Source: Pseudomonas sp. MYb185 | Lineage (GTDB): Bacteria; Pseudomonadota; Gammaproteobacteria; Pseudomonadales; Pseudomonadaceae | Length of the DNA: 64,000 nt | Assembly: GCF_002979975.1 (NCBI RefSeq) | Contig: NZ_PCQD01000002.1 | Location: forward strand, 248,001-312,000 | Reading direction: 5' to 3' | In this document: positions 1 to 8,714 of the stretch, piece by piece | How the letters are laid out: each line of letters starts with the position of its first letter | Position numbering within the stretch: the stretch's first letter is position 1 | Program-made: the position numbers and the translations under genes | The notes under the pieces: generated by a model | The model's database searches: none | What the model was told of the DNA's origin: nothing | The model's input: the letters and a program-made list of their open reading frames with translations, nothing else

Positions 1-484
1 TGTAGCGACGAGCGAACATGCCCACCCAGGAGGCCGGGGTATGGAAGCCGTGGGGCATGTACCAGCCGTAGTTGACGTTGTCGAACAGCGGCGTATCGGC
101 GAAGCCGTAGCTGCCGGTACCGAAGCGGTACCAAGAGCGCTCGTTCATCGCCCGGTACACCACCACGGTTTTCGCCACCCCGGTGGCCACCGCCATCGCT
201 GCGTGCATCACCGGGCCGCAGGCGGCGCCGCCGCCATGCGGTACCTGGGAGAAGAATTTCACCTGCTCGCAGCCCAGCAATCGGGCAATCTCGTATTCCG
301 GGACCTTGTCCACCGAGTAGGAGCTGAAGCCATCGACATCCTTGGGATCGATACCGGCATCGGCCAGCGCCGCCAGCGTCGCCTCCATCGCCAGGCGCAG
401 TTCGGTACGACCGGAGTTCTTGGAAAACTCGGTGGCACCCAGGCCGGCAATCGCTGCCTTGCCGGAAAGCAATGCATCATTCAT
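1..484 (-). CDS. ltp2: Ltp2-like thiolase-fold protein (steroid side-chain retro-aldolase), C-terminus cut by window edge
   Basis: Only the first 161 residues are visible; the gene runs off the left edge. The N-terminus (KAAIAGLGATEFSKNSGR, then MEATLAALADAGIDPKDVDG) is typical of the non-decarboxylating thiolase-like lipid-transfer proteins (SCP-x/Ltp family). In actinobacterial steroid degradation Ltp2 acts as the aldolase that releases propionyl-CoA from the C17 side chain, and it needs the DUF35 domain of ChsH2 as partner. The gene is last visible in a minus-strand operon of SDR, chsH2, acyl-CoA dehydrogenase and chsH1, the same gene set as the mycobacterial igr operon, and it starts 13 bp after chsH1. 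The family call is firm; the exact substrate is inferred from this neighbourhood. Confidence 0.8.
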   Translation of the reverse strand, partial: MNDALLSGKAAIAGLGATEFSKNSGRTELRLAMEATLAALADAGIDPKDVDGFSSYSVDKVPEYEIARLLGCEQVKFFSQVPHGGGAACGPVMHAAMAVATGVAKTVVVYRAMNERSWYRFGTGSYGFADTPLFDNVNYGWYMPHGFHTPASWVGMFARRY

Positions 485-497
485 GTTCGCGTCTCCG

Positions 498-920
498 TTA
501 TGCGGGCAGAACCAGGCTGACCGTACCGGCCGCGTGGTTACCCATGGAATTCTTGCCCTTGAGGGTGATGACCACTGACCGCTTGGCCTCGTCCCGCTCA
601 GTCACTTCACCTGAGAAGGTCATGGTGTCGCCCGGGTAGTTGGGCACGCCCAGCTTGATGCGGATATCGCCGAAACTGACCAGCGGTCCGGCCCAGCCCT
701 CGATGAAACGCTGCACCAGCGCGGTAGTGGTCAGGATGTTCATGAAGATGTGCGGCGAACCCAGCTCACGGGCGGCGTCGACATCATGGTGCCCGGGAAA
801 GTAATCACGGGTGGCGATCGCACCGCCGTTGATCAGGGTCACGGTGACGGGAATCGCCAGCTCGGGCAGTTGCTCGCCGAGGCTGGTTTCAGCAAAGGTT
901 CTGGTTTTCATCGAGGTCAT
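498..920 (-). CDS. chsH1: ChsH1-like MaoC-fold steroid enoyl-CoA hydratase subunit
   Basis: A 140-residue single hot-dog (MaoC-like) protein with a GHHDVDAARELGSPHIFMN segment in place of the usual hydratase helix. In actinobacteria ChsH1 pairs with the MaoC half of ChsH2 to hydrate the C22 steroid enoyl-CoA made by ChsE1-ChsE2. The chosen start is the ATG at 920, preceded by GGATGGAAAT; an ATG at 911 and an in-frame codon at 959 are alternatives. The start lies inside the 3' end of the upstream acyl-CoA dehydrogenase gene, which ends at 889, so translation is probably coupled. The family call is good; the chsH1 name rests on context with chsH2 and ltp2. Confidence 0.75.
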   Translation of the reverse strand: MTSMKTRTFAETSLGEQLPELAIPVTVTLINGGAIATRDYFPGHHDVDAARELGSPHIFMNILTTTALVQRFIEGWAGPLVSFGDIRIKLGVPNYPGDTMTFSGEVTERDEAKRSVVITLKGKNSMGNHAAGTVSLVLPA

Positions 921-2025
921 ATTTCCATCCAAGCTTGTCATTGTTGGCCAGCCAGTCACCGAGACGCTCGAGAGTGGCAGCGGAACCGCCCAGCACCAGG
1001 CTCAGGTAACGGCTCCAGTAGAGAAAACGGTGGATCGGATAGGTCAGGTCGACGCCGATACCGCCGTGCACATGCTGGGCCTTGTGGCCGATCAGGTGCG
1101 CGGCTTCGGTACCCAGGAAGCGGGTGGCGAAGGCTTCCGAGTCACTGGGCAGGCCACTGTCCAGCCGATAGCACAGCTGGTACAGCGAGGTGCGCAGGCC
1201 CTCGATGGCGACATGGCAATCCGCCATGCTCATCTGCACCGCCTGAAAGGTGCCAATCGCCCGACCGAACTGCTCGCGCTGGTTGACGTATTCCACGGTG
1301 CGCCGCACCTGTTCCTCACTGACGCCCAGCTGCAGCGCAGCCACCGCGGCAATCGCCCGCTGCTCGAGCCAGGGCAAGGCCGCAGCCGGCAACAGCTGCG
1401 CAGGCGCGACCAGCACATTGCGGCACAGCACATCGGCCACCGCCAGCCCGTGGTTGGCGACGCCTGCCACCAACTCCAGCCCTTCGCTGTGCGGGTCAAG
1501 CAGCACCAGGCGGGGGCCTTCTGCGGTCTCGACAGCCAGCAGCAGTTGGTTTGCCTGGGCAGCCACATCCACCGCATTGGCTCGGCCCTGCAGCAACAGA
1601 CGGCCATCCTGTTCGGTCAGTCGCAGGCCCAGGCCATGACTGGACGCCATCCCCTGCAGGGAGAAACTCAGCAGCGCGCTACCGGCGGCAGCCTGTTCAA
1701 TCAGCTGCCGCTGGCTATCGGCAGCGTATTCGGCCAGACAGGCCGCCGCCAGTTGGTGCTGCCACAGCGGCACCTGCCCCAGACCAGCGCCCTGAGCCTT
1801 GAGCACGCAATACAGATCCGTGAGGCCCATGCCGCTGCCACCGAAGGCTTCGGGAATGGCCAGCGCGTGCAGGCCGGTTTCGATGCAGGTCTGCCACAAC
1901 GGCTGCATGAACGGCTGCGCATCCAGGTCGAACTCGCGCATGCGTTCATCGGTGCAGTAGTCGCGGAACACGCTATCCGCCATCTCGGCGATGGCGCGCT
2001 GGTCGTCACTCAATGAAAAATCCAT
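889..2025 (-). CDS. Acyl-CoA dehydrogenase, non-catalytic-type subunit of a steroid ACAD (ChsE-like)
   Basis: This 378-residue acyl-CoA dehydrogenase starts MDFSLSDDQRAIAEMADSVF. It carries the REQFGRAIGTFQAVQ segment near residue 250 and HVHGGIGVDLTYPIHR near residue 320. Where catalytic ACADs have Y(E/G)GTxxIQR close to the C-terminus, this protein has LVLGGSAATLERL, so it resembles the partner subunit of the alpha2beta2 steroid ACADs such as FadE28-FadE29. It probably dehydrogenates a C22 steroid-CoA together with a second subunit that is not seen between here and the window edge. A perfect AGGAGG stands 7 nt before the ATG, overlapping the chsH2 stop region. Confidence 0.8.
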   Translation of the reverse strand: MDFSLSDDQRAIAEMADSVFRDYCTDERMREFDLDAQPFMQPLWQTCIETGLHALAIPEAFGGSGMGLTDLYCVLKAQGAGLGQVPLWQHQLAAACLAEYAADSQRQLIEQAAAGSALLSFSLQGMASSHGLGLRLTEQDGRLLLQGRANAVDVAAQANQLLLAVETAEGPRLVLLDPHSEGLELVAGVANHGLAVADVLCRNVLVAPAQLLPAAALPWLEQRAIAAVAALQLGVSEEQVRRTVEYVNQREQFGRAIGTFQAVQMSMADCHVAIEGLRTSLYQLCYRLDSGLPSDSEAFATRFLGTEAAHLIGHKAQHVHGGIGVDLTYPIHRFLYWSRYLSLVLGGSAATLERLGDWLANNDKLGWKYDLDENQNLC

Positions 2026-2038
2026 GGCACGCCTCCTG

Positions 2039-3079
2039 TCAGCCCACCGGGCGGAATAGCGGCAGGGTCTGCCGGTCGTCGAAACGCTGGAATTCCACCT
2101 GCAGACGCTGGCCGATTTCCAGTTGATCCGGTTCGATACCCACCAGCCCGGCGATCAGGCGTACACCCTCATCCAGCTCGATAAGACCAATCGGATTGGG
2201 GTAGTCGAACGGGGGGACTTCCGGGTAGTGCATCACCACAAAGGAATACAGGCTGGCCTTGCCGCTGGCCTCCAGCGTGTCCCACTCGAAGCTGTGGCAC
2301 TTGATGCACACAGGTGCCGGCGGATGGCGCAGGGTCTGGCAGTCGGCGCAACGCTGAATCAGCAGCTTGCCCTGCTCGCAACCCTCCCAGAAGAAGCGGC
2401 TGTCGTCACTCTTGCCCGGCAGCGGACGCTTGGCTTTGGGCGCCTCTTTTTTCGTCTCAACCGGTTTGGCCGCGTCGGGCCGTTGGGCCGGCTTGAACTT
2501 GAATACGCGGAATAGCTGGCGCCCCACCTCTTCATCGCTGGCGCCATTCTCCCCTTGGGAGAAGTAGGTCATCAGCACGGTAACGAAGAAACCGGTACCC
2601 AGCGGGGTGGTCTTCTCCTCGCTGACACTGTCCAGCTTGCTGGAGAAGTACAGCCGCTCACCGGCGACAATCGGTCGGTCGAAGTACAGGTCCGAGTTGA
2701 CCGCCACCACCGCCGGATAGCCGTAGGGCTCGATGACCTTGAGCACCTCGAAGTTGTTCTCGGTGCTGGAGCCTTCGGGGAAATTCTCCTGATCCAGCCC
2801 ACCCATGCCCCACACCTGCAGCATACCGGGCGGCGCGACCACATCCGCATGGCCCTGGGCACGAGCGAAATCCGGGTCGGTGTACAGCGGATTCTGGATA
2901 CCCATGATCTCGCACCACTGCCGGATCATGGGCGCGTTCACCCGATCCCAGGCGTAGACACGGCCATATTCGCGTCCGACCATGGCCTGCACCTTGTCTA
3001 TCAATTCTTGATCAGCCAAGTTCATCTCCTGATAGTTCTCTCGGACAATACCGGTAGCGGCATCATCGGGTTTCGTCAC
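2039..3079 (-). CDS. chsH2: ChsH2-like MaoC hydratase fused to a DUF35 zinc-ribbon domain
   Basis: The 346-residue protein has two parts. Residues 25-190 form a MaoC-like hot-dog domain. Residues 225-346 form a DUF35 domain with a rubredoxin-like zinc ribbon, Cys244, Cys247, Cys258 and Cys261, followed by an OB fold. An Ala/Lys/Pro-rich linker (about 197-222) joins them. The same fusion occurs in actinobacterial ChsH2, where the MaoC half works with ChsH1 and the DUF35 half docks onto the aldolase Ltp2; both partners lie downstream in this operon. The start is a GTG overlapping the upstream SDR stop by 4 nt (GTGA). An ATG at 3025 is possible, but its AGGAG abuts the start codon. Confidence 0.85.
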   Translation of the reverse strand: MTKPDDAATGIVRENYQEMNLADQELIDKVQAMVGREYGRVYAWDRVNAPMIRQWCEIMGIQNPLYTDPDFARAQGHADVVAPPGMLQVWGMGGLDQENFPEGSSTENNFEVLKVIEPYGYPAVVAVNSDLYFDRPIVAGERLYFSSKLDSVSEEKTTPLGTGFFVTVLMTYFSQGENGASDEEVGRQLFRVFKFKPAQRPDAAKPVETKKEAPKAKRPLPGKSDDSRFFWEGCEQGKLLIQRCADCQTLRHPPAPVCIKCHSFEWDTLEASGKASLYSFVVMHYPEVPPFDYPNPIGLIELDEGVRLIAGLVGIEPDQLEIGQRLQVEFQRFDDRQTLPLFRPVG

Positions 3080-3861
3080 GCCTTGCCCGCGGTGGAGGCA
3101 GCCAGAAATGCCGGCCGTTCGCCGCCGCCGTGCAACAGCAGGTTGGTACCACTGAAATAGGCCGCCATCGGCGAGGCGGCATACAGACAGGCATTGGCGA
3201 TGTCCTCCGGCTCACCCATGCGCCCGGCGGGGATGCCCGCGCCGACCGCAGCGATGCCGGCTTCGTCGCCATAATGCAGATGGGATTGCTCGGTACGGAT
3301 CAGGCCGGGGCTGATGGTCAGTACCCTGACCTTGGGTCCCCACTCCACCGCCAGCGAGCTGGCCAGGGCCACCACACCGGCCTTGGCTGCGCCATAGGCG
3401 GCGGTACCCGGGGAGGGCCGCGACGCGCTGACCGAGCCGATGAAGATGATCACCCCGCCCTCGGCCTGCTGCTGCATCAGCTGATTGGCCTGCTGGGCGA
3501 TATTCAGCGGTGCCAGCAGGTTCAGGCGGATGATGCTCTCGCTGAAGCGCGGCGAAGCGGTGGCGGCGTCGGCATGCGGGCTGCCACCGGCATTGTTGAC
3601 CAGCACATCGAGACGACCGGCCTGCTGGTGAATCGCTGCGAATACCCCAGCCATGGCATCCACGTCACGCACATCCGCGGCAAGAAAACCTGCCTCGTTG
3701 CCTGCCGCCTGGGGCAATTGCTCGGGCGGCTGGCGACCGCAGACGAATACCTGGGCACCGGCAGCCAGGAACGCGCAGGCGATGCCGGCACCGATGCCCT
3801 TGGTGCCACCGGTGATCAGGACCACCTTGCCGCGGTAATCCAGTTGGCTGGGAAACTGCAT
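3076..3861 (-). CDS. Short-chain dehydrogenase/reductase, first gene of the side-chain operon
   Basis: A 261-residue classical SDR with cofactor motif TGGTKGIG, the NNAGG strand and a SVSASRPSPGTAAYGAAKAG active site (Ser, Tyr, Lys). The substrate cannot be read from the sequence. As first gene ahead of chsH2, the acyl-CoA dehydrogenase, chsH1 and ltp2, it may oxidise a hydroxy group on a steroid or its acyl-CoA side chain. The ATG at 3861 follows GAGGGG with good spacing; the reading frame stays open to 3885, but no ribosome site supports that longer form. The 19-bp regulatory element at 3921-3939 lies 60 nt upstream. Confidence 0.75.
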   Translation of the reverse strand: MQFPSQLDYRGKVVLITGGTKGIGAGIACAFLAAGAQVFVCGRQPPEQLPQAAGNEAGFLAADVRDVDAMAGVFAAIHQQAGRLDVLVNNAGGSPHADAATASPRFSESIIRLNLLAPLNIAQQANQLMQQQAEGGVIIFIGSVSASRPSPGTAAYGAAKAGVVALASSLAVEWGPKVRVLTISPGLIRTEQSHLHYGDEAGIAAVGAGIPAGRMGEPEDIANACLYAASPMAAYFSGTNLLLHGGGERPAFLAASTAGKA

Positions 3862-3920
3862 ACACCACCCCTCATTTGAAATCATGGCCTCACTCTATTT
3901 GCTCTGCCACCCCCGCCACT

Positions 3921-3939
3921 TCGTCTGAACGGACGATGA
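3921..3939 (+). promoter_or_regulatory. Putative steroid-regulon operator, site 1 (divergent promoter)
   Basis: The sequence is TCGTCTGAACGGACGATGA, a match to the element TAGTCY-N5-GACGATGA found upstream of several operons here. A -10-like AACAAT (3959-3964) follows after exactly 19 nt on the plus strand, and the ATG of the enoyl-CoA hydratase is at 4004. The site is nearly symmetric (GTC-N6-GAC), so it may also serve the minus-strand SDR/chsH2/ltp2 operon that starts at 3861. Confidence 0.6.
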
Positions 3940-4003
3940 AGCACACCAGTGCCAGCCCAACAATCGACCTCGTTCCCTTTTTATCCGCATGCAAAGGCCC
4001 ACC

Positions 4004-4789
4004 ATGTCCCCATCCGATCTCTCCTGCGTCCTGCTCGATATGCCCGCACCAGGCGTGGCCAGACTCACATTGAACCGCCCGACGGTGACCAACGCCCTCA
4101 GCCTGGAGTTGCAGGCACTGCTGGCCGAGCAGTTCACCCAACTGGCCGCCGACCCGCAGGTTCGCTGCATCATCCTCACTGGCGGCGACAAGGTATTCGC
4201 CGCCGGTGGTGACATCTCCAGCATGGCCGGGGTCGGCCCAATCGATATCCTGCAACGGCACACCGAGCGCACCTGGGCGCCGATCCAGCACTGTCCCAAG
4301 CCGGTCATCGCCGCGGTGTGCGGTTATGCCTACGGTGGCGGCTGCGAACTGGCGATGCATGCCGACATCATCATCGCCGGGCGCGGCGCACGCTTCTCCC
4401 AGCCGGAAATCCGCATCGGCATCATGCCGGGTATCGGCGGCACCCAGCGGCTGGTACGCGCCGTCGGCAAGGCCAAGGCCATGCAGATGGCACTGACCGG
4501 GCGCCCGATCAGCGCCGAGGAAGCCCATATCGCCGGGCTGGTCAGCGAGGTAGTGGAAGATGACCTGGTACAGGCGACCGCACTGGAACAGGCCAGCCTG
4601 ATCGCCGGCATGCCGCCCCTGGCGGCCGAGCAGATAAAGGAAGTGATCCTCGCCGGCATGGATGCCTCGCTCGAGGCTGCCCTGGCACTGGAACGCAAGG
4701 CCAACGCCCTGCTGTTTGCCTCGCAGGATCAGAAGGAAGGCATGCAGGCGTTCATCGAAAAGCGCCGACCGCATTTCACAGGTAACTGA
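4004..4789 (+). CDS. Enoyl-CoA hydratase (crotonase family)
   Basis: A 261-residue crotonase with both catalytic glutamates of true hydratases: Glu115 in YGGGCELAMHAD and Glu135 in FSQPEIRIGIMPGIGG. It should hydrate a 2-enoyl-CoA, probably of the steroid side chain or opened rings. The ATG at 4004 is chosen because AAAGG stands 6 nt before it; an in-frame ATG at 3989 has no ribosome site. It is the first gene of a two-gene plus-strand unit with the SDR at 4811 and is preceded by the 19-bp element and its -10 hexamer. Confidence 0.85.
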   Translation: MSPSDLSCVLLDMPAPGVARLTLNRPTVTNALSLELQALLAEQFTQLAADPQVRCIILTGGDKVFAAGGDISSMAGVGPIDILQRHTERTWAPIQHCPKPVIAAVCGYAYGGGCELAMHADIIIAGRGARFSQPEIRIGIMPGIGGTQRLVRAVGKAKAMQMALTGRPISAEEAHIAGLVSEVVEDDLVQATALEQASLIAGMPPLAAEQIKEVILAGMDASLEAALALERKANALLFASQDQKEGMQAFIEKRRPHFTGN

Positions 4790-4810
4790 CAACAACGAAG
4801 AGGTGGATTC

Positions 4811-5560
4811 ATGAGCGAGCTGTTTTCCCTTGAGGGGCAAGTGGCCCTGGTCACTGGCGCCGGACGCGGCATGGGCCTGGGCATCGCCGAAACCTTGGCG
4901 CGGCTGGGCGCGACCGTGGCGATCAATGACTTTTATCCCGAACGCGCCGAGGCGGCGGTGCAGCAGTTGACCGAGCAGGGTCTCAAGGCAATCGCCGCCC
5001 CGGCCGATGTGACTAACTACGAAGCCGTGCAGGGCATGGTGGCGGAAATCGAGGCACAGGTCGGCGGGATCGACATCTTCGTCTCCAATGCCGGCGTCCC
5101 GGTGGATGGCATGGGCTATCGCAAGTTCATCGAGTCATCCCGCGAGGACTGGACGCGTTTCGTCGACCTGAACATGTTCGGCTTGATGAACGCCTGCCAC
5201 ATCATCGTGCCCGGCATGATCGAGCGCGGTTATGGCCGCATCGTGGCCATCACCTCGGAGTCCTGGCGAGCGGGCTTGCCCATGGGCATCGCCGCCTACG
5301 CCGCCTCCAAGGCCGGCGCGGTCGGCTTTATCCGCCACCTGGCGGCGGAGACCGGGCGCAAGGGCATCACCGTCAACGCCCTGTCACTGGGTACCATGAA
5401 CAACTGGGACTCCGACGAACTGGCGAAGAAGACCTGCTTCGTCCCGCGTGCCGGCTCACCCCAGGATGTTGGTGCCGGCGTGGCCTATTTCGCCTCGCGC
5501 GAAGCCAGCTGGGTCACCGGTCAGGTATTGCCGCTCAATGGCGGCAGCCTGACAGCCTGA
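4811..5560 (+). CDS. Short-chain dehydrogenase/reductase (beta-oxidation or hydroxysteroid type)
   Basis: A 249-residue SDR with TGAGRGMG at residues 15-22, SNAG in place of the usual NNAG, and ITSESWRAGLPMGIAAYAASKAG as active-site region. The protein ends in a LNGGSLTA tail typical of the family. It starts 21 nt after the hydratase with AGAGG upstream, so the two are cotranscribed. A role as 3-hydroxyacyl-CoA dehydrogenase following the hydratase is plausible, but a hydroxysteroid substrate is equally possible. A hairpin terminator follows at 5578. Confidence 0.75.
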   Translation: MSELFSLEGQVALVTGAGRGMGLGIAETLARLGATVAINDFYPERAEAAVQQLTEQGLKAIAAPADVTNYEAVQGMVAEIEAQVGGIDIFVSNAGVPVDGMGYRKFIESSREDWTRFVDLNMFGLMNACHIIVPGMIERGYGRIVAITSESWRAGLPMGIAAYAASKAGAVGFIRHLAAETGRKGITVNALSLGTMNNWDSDELAKKTCFVPRAGSPQDVGAGVAYFASREASWVTGQVLPLNGGSLTA

Positions 5561-5577
5561 TTCCTGCTGAAACATAG

Positions 5578-5602
5578 AAGGGGCTGCAGTAGGCAGCCCC
5601 TT
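5578..5602. terminator. Bidirectional hairpin terminator between convergent genes
   Basis: A perfect 10-bp stem, AAGGGGCTGC / GCAGCCCCTT, with the 5-nt loop AGTAG. It lies between the stop at 5560 (plus) and the stop at 5607 (minus). T-rich sequence follows on both strands, but without a long uninterrupted T run. Confidence 0.7.
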
Positions 5603-5606
5603 CATC

Positions 5607-6989
5607 TCAACGTCCCATGGCCCGTAATCGGTCCGGCGTAAACATGCTGGCCGGCATATCGCCCCTGTTCAGGATACCGGCACGCTCTCGCTCATTAGCC
5701 AGCGCGTAGCCTATATAGCCGCCACTATTCAGGTCATGGAAGAACGAGGTGCCGGACATCCAGGCACTGATATCCGGGTGGTAGTAATAGTTGAGGATGG
5801 CATGCTTCCACAGCACCCCCCGGCTGTCATAGTTATCCGCCATCACCGCATGCCAGGTATCCTCATCCAGATACAGCCGGCGCTTGCCATACAAATGCCG
5901 TGCACCGGCCTTGACCGTGGCTTCCAGCACCCAGACCCGGCGCAGCTCGTAACGCAGGAACTGTGGATCGGGATGATTGGGCTGCAGCAACTGGTCATAG
6001 CGCACCTCCTTGCCCTGCAGCTTATAGCCGTTGGCCGGAATATAGATTTCCTGCTTGCCGACCAGCTTCCAGTCGAAGCGATCAGGCGCGCCATTGAACA
6101 GACGATCCTCATCAATGGTCATCAGCCCGTTGCTGCCACCCAGGGGCTGGTCGTAGCCATAGCCCGGAGCCAGCCGCACCCGGCGCGTCCCGGTATTGTA
6201 CGACCAGGCGGTACGCGCACCCTGGCGGTAGTTGTAGGGTTCATGAGCCAGGGAGATATTGCCACGCTCGGTCTGCGGTAACAGAGTCTCGGTAATGCAG
6301 TAGGCCGATACCGGATCGCTGGTACTGGAGCGCACGCCTGGACTCAGGTCGTTGGACGGCGACAAGCAGCGCCCCCGTGCCCTGCCCCAGCCAATCGAAC
6401 CACTGGCGGTGACCGCGGCGATATCACGGATCTCGTCCTGGGTCCACTCACGGAAAGGCAGCTGATGGTTCCACAACACTTCCATGGCATTCTGCGGGAT
6501 CGGGAAGGGAATGAAGCCCAGGCCACTGTAGCCCAGACCATCATCGACAATCTCGGCATTCAGAGCATTCCACTTGGCCCGCTCGCAGACCTCCTCGGGA
6601 TAGGTAAATTCGCGCCGGCCTTCATACACTTGCATACGATAGCTATCGGGGTAGCGTTTGAACATCGCAAGCTGACCCTCGGTCAGATGCTGGGCGTACT
6701 GCTCGACGTTCTGCGCAGTGATGATCAACCTCGGCTGGTCAGCGGCGTAGGGATCGATCGGATGGGCACCACTGTGTGGTTCGGCATTCCAGCCCGGTAC
6801 CTCACCGACATACAACCCCTTGTACTCGGGAATGGTCCCATCGGCATTACCGGCGCGCTCGGCACCGACACAGGTCAGGTCCCGTCCCAGGCGTTCGGCC
6901 TGCTCCGCCGTCACGGCTGCCTGGGCAGCATGGGTGGCCGTCAAGCCCAGGGCAACAGCCAGCGCTAATGCTATATTGTGTTTTCTCAT
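5607..6989 (-). CDS. DUF1329 family exported protein, copy 1
   Basis: A 460-residue protein with a clear signal peptide (RKHNIALALAVALGL..THAAQA, cut near residue 24). The mature part starts with LGRDLTCVGAERAGNADGTI, a segment shared with the second copy at 14222-15601. DUF1329 proteins have a LolA/LolB-like fold and are regularly encoded next to DUF1302 outer-membrane proteins in gammaproteobacterial catabolic clusters; their biochemical role is unsettled. The gene follows the DUF1302 gene by 35 bp on the minus strand. A periplasmic or outer-membrane-associated role in handling hydrophobic substrate is an inference. The start ATG sits in an AACAATAATG context. Confidence 0.8.
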   Translation of the reverse strand: MRKHNIALALAVALGLTATHAAQAAVTAEQAERLGRDLTCVGAERAGNADGTIPEYKGLYVGEVPGWNAEPHSGAHPIDPYAADQPRLIITAQNVEQYAQHLTEGQLAMFKRYPDSYRMQVYEGRREFTYPEEVCERAKWNALNAEIVDDGLGYSGLGFIPFPIPQNAMEVLWNHQLPFREWTQDEIRDIAAVTASGSIGWGRARGRCLSPSNDLSPGVRSSTSDPVSAYCITETLLPQTERGNISLAHEPYNYRQGARTAWSYNTGTRRVRLAPGYGYDQPLGGSNGLMTIDEDRLFNGAPDRFDWKLVGKQEIYIPANGYKLQGKEVRYDQLLQPNHPDPQFLRYELRRVWVLEATVKAGARHLYGKRRLYLDEDTWHAVMADNYDSRGVLWKHAILNYYYHPDISAWMSGTSFFHDLNSGGYIGYALANERERAGILNRGDMPASMFTPDRLRAMGR

Positions 6990-7024
6990 TATTGTTCTCT
7001 CTCTATGACACTGTCCGCTGCCAA

Positions 7025-8608
7025 TCAGAACGGATACTTGGCTGAAAACGTAAGGAAATCACGGTCGGACATATCCCTTCCTCTGGCCGGGTCCGCCGAG
7101 GACAGGAACGCGGTATAGGTGGTTTCCAGCTGTAGCTTGCCCAGGTAGGTGAAGCTGGCACCCACCGACAGGCGCTTGTCGCCCTTGCCACCGGATAGCG
7201 CACCCTGGATGGGCGTATTGCCGGCCACCACATGGGACCAGTTGACCGGTACATCCATATCCCAACCGGAAAACACTCCCGGGTAGGACAGCACCCCTAC
7301 CAGCGTATAGGCCGTGCTGGAGCGGGTCTGCCAGCCGTCCTCGCCCTTGAAGGTGAAGTCCTTGCTGCCATTCATCCGGTCCACACTGTTGGCCCGAACA
7401 TGCACCAGCTCACCGAGTAATATAGTGGAGTTGGCCCAGGGCATGTCCCCCAGTGCATGCATGAAACTGGCCTGTATCTGCTGACCCGAGCCACGGGTTA
7501 CATCGCCGCTTTCCAGCTGGATCGGCACACCGGTGCGATAGGACCATTCACCGCTGACCTGAGTATCGCCAACGCTGGTGGACATGCTCATACCGGTCAG
7601 CTTGATATCCTCGAAGATCTCGATCTGGAAGTGCTCGAAGGTATCATCGAAGGAGAAAGTCGCCGGGTTGCGGTCGTGATAGCGCACATGGAAAAAACCC
7701 AGCTCGGTGGCGGGTACCGGCCGGTACATGGCGCGTATACCATACTGACCGCCGGAACGTGGCTCGTTGGTTCCGGCATACAACACCTTGTGATCCGGCC
7801 AGCCGGGAGCGGTGGGAATGCGCAGCATTTCCCGACCAGGGCCGGTGACATCGGAGCTGGACATATAAGCACCGACCGGATTCAGTTCGTTGCCCTTCCA
7901 CTCATATTGTGTGTAGGCCGACAAGCCCAGTGACGGGCTGACCTCCCAGTTAGCCGACACCTGCCCCACTGGCAACAGGATATCCTTGACCTCGATGCCC
8001 GGCAGGTCCGCATTGACCACGTTGACCGAGCCCTGCACGCCGTTCACCCCAGGGTAGAATACCCCCTCCCCCCAGGCCACCACATGGCGTCCGGCCTTGA
8101 GATTGAGACGCTGCTCGTTGGCCAGGTCAAAGTCGCCGAACACATAGGCATCCAGGAAGCGGCTCCTCCCCCCGGCATACTTCCTGGCATCGCTGGTGAA
8201 CCGGTCGTGGGCTCCTTCCTTGCTGACCGTTCCAGGGGAATTGTTATCATTCTTGCGATGATAGACATCATCATAAAAAGTACTGCCACGCAGCACTGCA
8301 CCATAGTTGTCCTTTTGCCAAACCAATTCGCCCAGCGCCGTGAGCCGGTGACTGGTCAGACTGTGGCGCTTGAAGTTGTGGTTGCCGTCATCGGCGTTGG
8401 CATCACTGAGCAGCTTGGCATCCTGCCCGCGCATCCGTATACCCAACCCGTAGGTGGTGACCACCGACCAATCCAGGGTGGAGCCATCATTGAAGCTGAT
8501 GGTTTCACCGGCGTGTGCCGGGCTGGACATGGCACTCGCTACCGCCAGGGCCAATGCGCCGGGCACCATTCTCAGCACTTTTCGGTAATTATTATTCTTG
8601 TATCCCAT
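7025..8608 (-). CDS. DUF1302 outer-membrane beta-barrel protein, copy 1
   Basis: A 527-residue protein with a signal peptide (LALAVASAMSSPAHA, cut near residue 33), a mature chain rich in alternating aromatic beta strands, and a C-terminal Phe (FSAKYPF), the usual outer-membrane assembly signal. DUF1302 proteins are predicted porin-like barrels. With the DUF1329 gene just downstream it forms a typical pair, and a second pair lies at 14222-17267. The likely role is passage of steroids across the outer membrane, which is inferred from context. GGGGA precedes the ATG by 5 nt. The 106-bp gap to the next gene upstream contains the inverted repeat AACAG-TTAG-CTGTT but no copy of the 19-bp element. 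Confidence 0.8.
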   Translation of the reverse strand: MGYKNNNYRKVLRMVPGALALAVASAMSSPAHAGETISFNDGSTLDWSVVTTYGLGIRMRGQDAKLLSDANADDGNHNFKRHSLTSHRLTALGELVWQKDNYGAVLRGSTFYDDVYHRKNDNNSPGTVSKEGAHDRFTSDARKYAGGRSRFLDAYVFGDFDLANEQRLNLKAGRHVVAWGEGVFYPGVNGVQGSVNVVNADLPGIEVKDILLPVGQVSANWEVSPSLGLSAYTQYEWKGNELNPVGAYMSSSDVTGPGREMLRIPTAPGWPDHKVLYAGTNEPRSGGQYGIRAMYRPVPATELGFFHVRYHDRNPATFSFDDTFEHFQIEIFEDIKLTGMSMSTSVGDTQVSGEWSYRTGVPIQLESGDVTRGSGQQIQASFMHALGDMPWANSTILLGELVHVRANSVDRMNGSKDFTFKGEDGWQTRSSTAYTLVGVLSYPGVFSGWDMDVPVNWSHVVAGNTPIQGALSGGKGDKRLSVGASFTYLGKLQLETTYTAFLSSADPARGRDMSDRDFLTFSAKYPF

Positions 8609-8714
8609 ACCGTCCCCACTATATGAGTCAATTGCGTATTATTGTTGTTAGTTGCACAGGGCAGTTCTCAACCTTCGAACAGCTAACTGTTAACTCTCCC
8701 TGCGCCGTTACCCA

